From Ascaphus truei (taxonomy: Eukaryota > Chordata > Amphibia > Anura > Ascaphidae), in NCBI GenBank assembly GCA_036426205.1, contig CM071587.1, forward strand, positions 530,537 through 594,536: 64,000 bases of DNA, in the 5' to 3' direction. Position numbers and translations under genes: made by a program. The notes below the pieces were generated by a model, which made no database searches, was not told where the DNA came from, and saw only the letters and a program-made list of their open reading frames with translations. Within the stretch, counting starts at the first letter, position 1. The number at the start of each line of letters is the position of its first letter. Shown here one piece after another: positions 18,906 through 64,000 of this stretch.

Positions 18906-19883
18906 ACAAAATGAACAAATTAACCCTAACTATAGCGCTTAACCTATATAAAGTGTGAACTACACGTGAATTAAATAACCTGTGCAATATTGTGCAATAT
19001 ACTAACCAATTGTGATAACAAGAGGCCAAAGCTGCCAATGGCTTCCCACAATGCAAATTATCTCAAATCTGCATACAAAACTGTAATGATGATAAAATAA
19101 GGATACCTGGCGCTTTAGAAAACCATTGTGTCCATAAGAAACAAAACCAGTCTTTGAAGAATGTCCCAGAGTCCAAAACTTGAAGTGGAAGGCTGTGGAT
19201 TTTCTTCACTGCTGTTACTTTCCTATTCACCTGGAAATGATAGAAGGGTACACCATTGCACAGTACTACTAATTACTGATGTTAACCCCTTACATGCAAC
19301 TTTCCCAGTGCAGACTGAGTCCACTTACAGGAGTGTCTCTTTCAGGATACAGTGGAGACAATCTGTGCTTTAATCCCTTTAACGTCCGTATGTACCACGA
19401 ATCCCCCATGTACTTCCTTAGTCTCTTGGAATTTCGTGATTCCCAGAATCACCCGAACTCCACGAGCCCCCAGAGAGGGAGAGTGAACAATTGTATAAGG
19501 GGGTCACAAATGTATTAAACGGCTTCAACAAGCCTAACAAACAGGCTAAGACAAGCCTGCAACGCATGAACAAGTAAAATATGATACTCGAAGAAAGTCC
19601 ACTCAGATGGTTTCCCATAACAATATATTAGCAGCATTGGTCGTGTCTTACTTAATCTCCGGCCCTCTCTGCTGTTGTGCCATCTTATTAACACACACTT
19701 TTTTGGTATACAATATCATTTTATTAAGTAATAAATGTAATCAGAAGGTGTGAGTGTGGGAATGCCCCCGGAATGCCCCCACATTTCCTTCCTGGGGAGA
19801 AACGCTAATACGCAGGCGAAAAGGAAAGAGATGTGAGAAGGGGAGTCTGGAAATACTGGGAAAGAGAGGCAGAAAGGAACTTA

Positions 19884-20204
19884 AGGCCGCGTTTATAGTG
19901 GGCGCACGTGCGACGGAGTGCATGGCGCCGCTCGAGCGACTTGTGCTCATAGGGTTTGCGCGATGGGGAGGCGTAGCAGGGGCATGGCCATGACGTCACG
20001 CGAGCGGTTCGCCCTCATTGGCTGAACCGCGCACGTGACGCGGCCGCGCGCCCAAAAAAAAACAAAATGATTTTTCGTCTTTTCAAAAATCTGCCGCGCG
20101 GTCGCTCTTAATTCCGCACGTGGTTGCGCACACGATGGGCGGCCTCATAGAGAAGAGGTCTGTTGCACGCGTGTGCCGCCGCTCCCACTATAAACGCAGC
20201 CTGA
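19884..20204. mobile_element. GC-rich MITE, family F
   Basis: Inverted ends AAGGCCGCGTTTATAGTGGG and CCCACTATAAACGCAGCCT; CpG-rich interior. Confidence 0.6.
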
Positions 20205-20494
20205 GAAACCAGCACAGGATATCCGTATTAGAGCAGCTATAAATTAGTCTGACATCTAAATTGCGAGGACAAACGCCGGGCTGGTTTTGGAAAAGACAAA
20301 TAGTTGGCAAAATGTGAGGGAGACGGTCGTGCAACTCTCAGCGCCGAGCGAAAGGCCAATATTACGCAGCACCACTTAATGAGCGCGGCCTTGAGTGTAT
20401 ATCGTTGTCTCGTCAATGCAACAGAGTACTTTATTACAAGACTTGTAATATCTGTCATATGAGTAGCTCCAAGGCTGAGAAGTAACACCTCATA

Positions 20495-21085
20495 CATAAA
20501 CCTTGGCCCCCTGCAGACGCACTTACCAGAACACCCTCCTACTTTCTCTGTACGTTCTTCCTACCAACCAATCAGATTGTAAGCTCTTTGGGATAGGGAC
20601 TCCTTTTCCCAAATGTTACTTTTATTTCTGAAACACTTTATGTGTTATTTACAGCAGGGCCCCGCTTCTCGGCGCTTCGCTTCTCGGCGATCCGCTGATA
20701 CGGCGGATCGGAGAAGGGGGCTGCCATCTTGGATTCTCCTTGGATTCTGAGTCGCGCATGCGCAGATCGGGCGGCTGCGCCCGGCGCGCATGCGCAGACC
20801 GCAGGTTGCGCGCGCATACCATAGGTTGCGCGTGCAAACCATAGGTTGCACATGCGCAGAACGGCAAAAATGCCGGTTTGCGCATGCGCAGAAGTGAAAA
20901 TCGCCGGATCCGCTTTCAAGGCGATTTTCACTATACGGCGGGCCTCTGGAACGGAACCCGCCATATACCAGGGGCCCTGCTGTATATTATTTATATGATT
21001 GCCACGTGTATTACTGCTGTGAAGTGTTATGTACATTAATGGCGCTATATAAATAAACACATATACATACTCACATACATACATA
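20495..21085 (+). mobile_element. L2-type LINE 3' tail, split by a MITE
   Basis: CCTTGGCCCCCTGCAGACGC and GATTGTAAGCTCTTTGGGAT on the left, ATTAATGGCGCTATATAAAT on the right match the tail of the L2 at 61125-63178. The family D MITE at 20650-20984 interrupts it. Confidence 0.75.
20650..20984. mobile_element. TA-flanked MITE, family D, nested in L2
   Basis: Ends TACAGCAGGGCCCCG and GGGGCCCTGCTGTA. The interior has repeated CGCATGCGCAG motifs. Second copy at 56980-57283. Confidence 0.75.
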
Positions 21086-21289
21086 CGTCACCCGTTCCGA
21101 CATTATATAACAAGAAGCTGCACAACATAGCAGAATATATGTTGCACTCACGCAAAAATAAACTCGATGAGAAACCAAAAAACTTCATATGAATTACACA
21201 AAATGATCAAAAGATATAACAGCAGAGAATTGGCACAAATACCTGCATTGCTTTCAGCGTTCAGGTAACGGCCCTTTATCCAGCCACAA

Positions 21290-21722
21290 AACGTTTCCCA
21301 GTATTGTTACATTTAAGGTCGTTTTGGAAACGACTGTGAGGTGAGAATCCGCCCAAATCCGTTACCTGGATTTTATCGCCTCCCAAATCCGTTCCGCGGT
21401 GTAAAATCCGCCATCGGATTTGGTGCCGGTTTAAATCCTTGCGGATTCATAAAAATAAAAAAAAACGCCATTGGATACAACCCGCGGACGGATTTGTAGA
21501 GTCCTATCTGCGGATGTGGCAATCCGTTGGTGGATTCTTAAAATTCCGTTCGCGGGTGTCGGAATCCGCGGAGTGTATTGGTAATAATTGAAAAATCCGC
21601 AAAAAAAACGTGAAATCGCCCTTTTTGTGATTGATCCGTTGAAATTCACGAACTAAAGGAAACGGCCAATCCACTGCGGATCCAAATTCGTCAAAAACGT
21701 TCGCCCGTCTCTATTCCGCATC
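21290..21722 (-). repeat. Dispersed repeat, family G
   Basis: Inverse orientation of 16930-17380, ending TTCGCCCGTCTCTATTCC; rich in AATCCGC / GCGGATT words. Confidence 0.55.
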
Positions 21723-21749
21723 CATAGAAGTGTCACCCATGGGTGGTTT

Positions 21750-21795
21750 ATGTCTGAGGAAGGGGTTGTCCCCCCGAAAACATTACATTGACTCT
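21750..21795 (+). ncRNA. Hammerhead-ribozyme-like core
   Basis: CTGAGGA, then a strong hairpin AGGGG-TTGT-CCCCC, then GAAAAC. This is the expected order and spacing of the catalytic core; helices I and III cannot be judged by eye. Lies about 220 bp upstream of the gene 2 signal-peptide exon. Confidence 0.35.
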
Positions 21796-22015
21796 ACCTT
21801 TCTTAGGCAGAACACTCCAGCAATTATATGGACACTACTGCTTGGGGGCCGCCATATTTTTTGTTTCTTGATTCATAGAAGTGCCCGTGCAGGAGATATT
21901 TCCATGCCTTGTCCAATGTCAACATTAACCCCTGCCCGGCCGTCTCCCTGCAGCCCACCCCCTCCTCACAGTCTCTCTGTAATGCTCACTGTGTTTCCCT
22001 ATCATCAGATTCGAG

Positions 22016-59036
<37,021 letters not shown>

Positions 59037-59458
59037 TTCGCACAGGTGGCTCAATCAGTCCCTGCTTCAGCATAGGTGGCTCAATCAGATCAGATCTTCG
59101 ACTGAGACTCTCATTGAGCCACCTGTGCAGAAGCTGGGATAACCTGAAAACCTGACCTGTTGGGGGGGGGAGCCTTGAAGACTGGATTTGAGCCCCTTGG
59201 GGTAGATCATTGGAAAGAACGATGAGCAAACTGACAGATTAAAAACGTAAAACAGAAAAAGCACAGGGTCTTTCTACTGATATTTAGCAGAATTTCCCTT
59301 CCCTCGGCCACAGGTGTTATATATGGGATTCTGAACCTATAGAAAAGAAGGCCTAAACACAATCTATTGTGCACAAAAGAAAAGGAATGCAGTTTTCAAG
59401 CACTCTGTCACAACAAAATGTTTAATTGTAATGTTAAAATACTTTATTAATAACAATG

Positions 59459-59464
59459 AATAAA
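59459..59464 (+). terminator. Poly(A) signal of gene 2 (predicted)
   Basis: AATAAA about 420 bp after the stop codon, in A-rich sequence. Confidence 0.35.
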
Positions 59465-60990
59465 AAAAAGGGGGTTAAAATAAGATTAAATAGTGTGTTT
59501 CAACAGCACGTGACTGTATCATTGGTAACCCGCCTATGGCTAGGTGGGTAGATAGTGAGTAAGGAGATCCCTAATAGATTCTCGGGATCTGTCGCTATAA
59601 TTTAGCTACCTAAAGATGTAGGGAAGGAGCCATAAAGTGCCCACTAGAAAAGTTTGTCTCAATGTGGATGTATCAGGGCGTATAATATAACGCACTAAAT
59701 TGATAAACTTACAAAAGTGTGTACATTAGCACACTTTGGCCTGGTATGCGGTAGGTAAGACCTGTATAATATCTACCCGTAAAGGTGGTGTAATAGTTGC
59801 TAGAGAGCCTCAGTAACACTGTCAAGGCAAGGTATCAATTCCTAAAGGGAGACCCCAGGCTGATTCACTGGCCAGGTCTGAGGTGGTAACCTGTATAGCC
59901 CACACTTCAGGAAATGAGTGCAGACTGATAAGACAGATACTAAGGACAGGTGTGAGGTTAATGGCATGAGTAAGGCATAGGATATAGCCACTAGATTACC
60001 TATACTGCAGATGGTGTGTTGTAAAGAAACACCATGCGCAGAATGTGTATAAATATATAGGAGTGTTTCACAAAGGTGGCAATTACCAGTATAGGCACCC
60101 CCTCACTTCTATCAGTGAATGTATCCGTGGTATCTTTTGTAATAGGTAAACTCACGGCTCAGATCACTGTGATACTGCTGAGGAGGTAGGGGATAGGCGC
60201 CTAATGTGCACATACAGAGCCGTGGTTAATTGTAACCTAACGATCACAGCATTACAGGGGTTTGGGTACTCCTACTGTATAGTGCCCGTGGTCTGACTGT
60301 ACACTCTGCAGTGAATAATCAGTGCTGACAAGTGAGGCTGTTGTAAGGAAACTCAGCTCAGCTCACTGGGATACTGCTGAGGAGGTTATGGAATAACGCC
60401 TTGTCTGCACATAAACAATGCCAATGCTCACAGCTGTTGATCGAGTGTTGTATGTAGGATGTAAGTATTTTGAGGTTAGGTCATTGGGACCCGTATCCAC
60501 CCCACCCCCACTCGATAGAAAGCTTGTTAACACCAAATAACAGGTAGAGAGGGAGCCGGTCTAACTGCTAACCGCATTGTCCCCTATATCAGCGCTGATA
60601 TGCTCGAGGACATGCCTGACTTAAAAGTGAGCTGCTCAATAGCCCCTCAGGGCAGGAGGATCTCGCAGTAGGATAATACATGCACGATCCAAAATAATGA
60701 ACACCGGGGGAAGCTGCTTGTATACTAGCGTGGATCAATATCCATACAAGGCTAAATTCAAATGAAAAGCTTCCCGCATGTGCAGGAGGTAGGTGGCCTT
60801 GATATCCTGTATGACGTGTGGGAAAGGGGTATACCTCCGCTCCGTCGCGTGCATCCGTCCCGACAGTTGTATAGAAGAAAAAGTGGGGATAGCGAGCACA
60901 GCAAAAATGAAGGTCTGGCTAAAGGCAGTTGTGCAAAAGAGAAAAAAGCTTTATTACGGCATAATAGCCATTAAAATTACACGTAGACCG
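59465..60990. other. Intergenic, unclassified repeat-like DNA
   Basis: Resembles 32550-32990 in style (AGGTGGTAACCTGTATAG, CTCACTGGGATACTGCTGAG given twice). No exon pair with family pattern was found, which matters for the candidate at 63902. Confidence 0.4.
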
Positions 60991-61033
60991 TCCTCTGACG
61001 CGTTTCGTCCCGATGGGATTTTATCAAAGAGTG
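60991..61033 (-). ncRNA. Hammerhead-ribozyme-like core in a repeat
   Basis: Minus strand: TTTGATAAAA, a TCCC-ATC-GGGA hairpin, then CGAAACGCGTC. Resembles Penelope-like element hammerheads with a modified CUGAUGA box. Confidence 0.33.
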
Positions 61034-61124
61034 TTTCATGTATCCACCAGACCCCGCCATTTATAGCCCTAATTAATAAGGAACAGGTGAAAAGTACCAC
61101 CCTAAAGAATACCCTAAAGTCTTT

Positions 61125-63178
61125 TTTTCACTAATCAACATGCACAAGTCTAACCCACGCCGACTGTTCTCTGTCTTTGATACTCTACTCAAACCACCCT
61201 CAGCGGCCTCTCCTTCCTCCATCTCCGCTCAGGACTTTGCTGACTATTTTAAGGAAAAGGTGGAATCCATACGTCAGAACATCCCATCTGTTTCTTCCTC
61301 CCATCCTACACCTCTACTAACTCTCCTCCTGCCTTCCTTGACTCTTTTTCCACTGTCTCAGAGGAGGATGTGTCGCTGTTGATCGACTCTTCTCCCTCTA
61401 CCACTTGCCCTCTTGATCCCATTCCCTCCCATCTCCTAAAACCTCTTGCTCCTACTATAATCCCTACGCTCACACACATTTTTAACTCCTCCCTCTGCTC
61501 TGGAACCTTTCCATCCTCCTTCAAACATGCAACAGTCATACCATTACTCAAAAACAGCAAGCTTGACCCTACCTGTCTTTCTAACTATCGACCTGTCTCC
61601 CTCCTGCCTTTTGCCTCTAAACTCCTTGAACGTCTCGTATTCTCTCGCTTGCTCCATTTTCTCAACACCCATTCTCTCCTAGACCCTCTACAATCTGGCG
61701 TCCGCACTGCTCACTCCACGGAAACAGCCCTCACTAAAATAACTGATGACCTCCATGCTGCCAAAGGCAGAGGTCATTACACTCTGCTCATATTACTCGA
61801 CCTCTCTGCAGCATTTGATACTGTGGACCATCCTCTTCTCCTTCACATTCTCCATACTCTTGGCATTCGGAACAAAGCTCTATCCTGGATCTCATCCTAC
61901 CTCTCCCATCGTACTTTCAGTGTCTCTTCTGCTAACACCTCCTCCTCCTCTATTGATCTCTCTGTGGGGGTACCCCAGGGCTCTGTCCTGGGACCTCTTC
62001 TCTTTTCTCTGTATACACTCTCTCTAGGTGACCTAATAACATCTTTTGGGTTTAATTATCACCTCTATGCTGATGACACACCAATATATTTCTCAACACC
62101 CGACCTTACACCTGCTGTACAAACCAAAGTTTCTGAATGTCTCTCTGCTATATCATCCTGGATGGCCCTCCGCCGCCTTAAACTCAACATGGCTAAAACA
62201 GAGCTCCTCATACTTCCTCCCAAACCTGGCCCTACTACCTCCTTCCACATTACTGTTGGAACTACGTTCATTCACCCAGTAGCCCAAGCACGCTGCCTTG
62301 GGGTCACACTCGACTCCTCTCTCACATTCGCCCCTCACATTCAAAACATTTCTAAAACCTGTCGCTTTTTCCTCCGCAATATAACTAAGATACGCCCTTT
62401 CCTCTGTTGCTCGACTGCTAAAACTCTGACTCAGGCCCTCATTCTCTCCCGTCTTGATTACTGTAACCTCCTGCTGTCCGGCCTTCCTGCCTCTCACCTG
62501 TCTCCCCTACAATCTATCCTAAACGCTGCTGCCAGAATCACTCTACTCTTTCCGAGATCTGTCTCAGCATCTCCCCTCATGAAATCCCTCTCCTGGCGTC
62601 CGATCAAATCCCGCATCTCACACTCCATTCTTCTCCTCACATTTAAAGCTCTGCACTCTTCTGCCCCTCCTTACATATCAGCCCTAATTTCTCGTTATGC
62701 ATCATCCAGACTCTTGCGTTCTTCTCAAGGATGTCTTCTTTCTACTCCCTTTGTATCTAAAGCCCTCTCCCACCTTAAACCTTTTTCACTGACTGCCCCA
62801 CACCTCTGGAATGCCCTTCCCCTCAGTACCCGACTAGCACCCTCTCTATCCACCTTTAAGACCCACCTTAAGACACACTTGCTTAAAGAAGCATATGAAT
62901 AGCACTGTGGCTATTCTGAACACATGATACATAAAGCTTGGCCCCCTGCAGATGCACTTACCAGAACTCCCTCCTACTTTCTCTGTACGTTCTCCCTACC
63001 TACCAATTAGACTGTAAGCTCCTCGGAGCAGGGACTCCCCTTCCTTAATGTCTAAAGCACTTATTCCCATGATCTGTTATTTATATTATCTGTTATTTCA
63101 TTTGATTACCACATGTCATGCTGCTTGAAGCGCTATGTACATGAATGGCGCTATTAAATAAAGACATACAATACAATA
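61125..63178 (+). mobile_element. L2-type LINE, 5'-truncated, nearly intact RT frame
   Basis: 61140-61382 encodes LFSVFDTLLKPPSAASPSSI (linker before RT), then one frameshift, then about 510 codons to 62902: [58 protein letters not shown], catalytic [13 protein letters not shown]-terminal [20 protein letters not shown]. The tail has ATGAATGGCGCTATTAAATA and CATACAATACAATA. The endonuclease domain is missing, so it cannot move by itself. Confidence 0.92.
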
Positions 63179-63901
63179 CATAACCCCGGCACCAGCAGCT
63201 ACTCTACCCAAGCAGGCCACCCCCACCACCAGCAAGGCCACAAGTGTTTACCTCACATGCTGACCCGCCCTACACAAGCTTTTCACCTTATGAAACCACG
63301 GTAACGCTCACTAGCCCCCCACCCACCAATCACACCCCTATCCGTCCGACTCGTCACTGCCGCCATCTGCCCACTCGCTATTATTCCCTGGCACAATGCT
63401 GTTGATTACTGTATATGACAGAATTAAAAGATGCCCGGAACTGGACATCGTACCTCTTGCTCTCCTCCCCATTGGGTAACCCGGGAGGGTTGTTTCCGGC
63501 TACCCGACTTAGACAAAGAGTGAGAGTTTGCTCGCCGACGTCGAAATTTTCCCTTGGCATTTATATATATATATTATATATTTTACTGTATATACAGTAT
63601 ACACAGGCAAGATCAGCTAAACCAGCATGGAAGAGGTGATCATATTACATAACATAATATAACCCCCTATGTAGCCCAATTTTTACTAGTTATGGGGTAA
63701 GAAGGGTTAATATATACATGACAATACACTACACATATGTACTATCCCTCCTTGGCCACCGTAGTGGCTAGTAAAGTATTACCATGCAATACTTCACTAA
63801 CCGGTAAGGTAATCGAGGGGTTAACCCATAGCACCCCTCCCGGAGGGGACCTAAACACCCCCGGGGAAAACTACCCCCCACCCCATTCCTTTGCTGTGCA
63901 G
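63179..63901. other. Intergenic, nothing recognised
   Basis: Contains CA-rich and CCCC-rich stretches and a short TA run; no supported exon. Confidence 0.4.
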
Positions 63902-64000
63902 GTGGTGTGTGACGCACATGTGCGCATACTGAATGTGGTTACGGCTCCCCAGAGTCACGCCGCGATTCTCATATTCAACGCCAGCCTACGCGTTGTAGAG
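63902..64000 (+). CDS. Candidate BPI-fold exon of a third gene (partial)
   Basis: Acceptor CCATTCCTTTGCTGTGCAG followed by 33 open codons in phase 0: VVCDAHVRILNVVTAPQSHA, then AILIFNASLRVVE, to the window edge. The alternating strand pattern resembles the exon 11 position of genes 1 and 2 (phase 0 in all three). Against it: no exons 1-10 can be found between 59.5 and 63.9 kb. Confidence 0.35.
   Translation, partial: MVCDAHVRILNVVTAPQSHAAILIFNASLRVVE

Noticed and set aside
60762..61134. 70- and 113-codon frames before the L2
   Set aside because: Lie across unclassified repeat and a ribozyme-like motif; no similarity or splice support.
63438..63476. Short RCPELDIVPLALLPIG frame resembling a cysteine exon of the family
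   Set aside because: No pyrimidine-rich acceptor, poor donor and wrong phase.

Overview
This is vertebrate nuclear DNA, most likely from a frog. Genes are split into small exons with GT-AG introns. The introns are packed with CR1 and L2 non-LTR retrotransposons and several families of small palindromic DNA transposons. There is no sign of bacterial or viral gene organisation. The frog assignment is an inference from the repeat mix and from a BPIFB gene only moderately similar to its mammalian counterpart.

The window covers part of a BPI-fold (BPI/LBP/PLUNC) gene cluster, all on the + strand. Gene 1 (1 to about 13.7 kb) is the C-terminal two thirds of a BPIFB4-like gene: eleven exons, from the last 10 bases of a 64-bp exon at the left edge to a terminal exon at 12881-12904, with a poly(A) signal at 13682. 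Gene 2 (about 17.6 to 59.5 kb) is a complete but very divergent BPI-fold gene. It has a TATA box and non-coding first exon near 17.62-17.70 kb, a signal-peptide exon at 22009, thirteen further internal exons, and a terminal exon at 58686. I rebuilt it exon by exon; all intron phases agree and most exon lengths match gene 1. A possible third family member begins at 63902 and runs off the right edge. None of these exons is obvious from open-reading-frame length, because the longest open frames in the window lie in tandem repeats and transposons.

Layout: 0-13.7 kb, gene 1, whose last intron holds a 36-bp minisatellite (8.5-12.7 kb) broken by a 63-bp gap and followed by an indel-ridden second copy of its own left flank (an apparent assembly fault). 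13.7-17.6 kb, intergenic, with MITEs. 17.6-38 kb, gene 2 promoter and exons 1-15, with foldback elements, nested transposons and telomere-like arrays in the introns. 38-58.7 kb, a 20.7-kb last intron containing polypurine and polypyrimidine tracts, a GAT microsatellite, a head-to-tail duplication of 5.9 and 3.3 kb, and a minisatellite rich in NRF1-like and AATAAA motifs. 58.7-64 kb, gene 2 terminal exon fused to a MITE, an almost open L2 element, and the candidate next exon.

Points of most interest: the rebuilt divergent BPI-fold gene, a MITE that appears to supply its C-terminus, a 27-bp duplication that copies one of its splice donors in frame, hammerhead-ribozyme-like cores in repeats, and two probable assembly duplications. 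Family comparisons are from memory; no database search was run.
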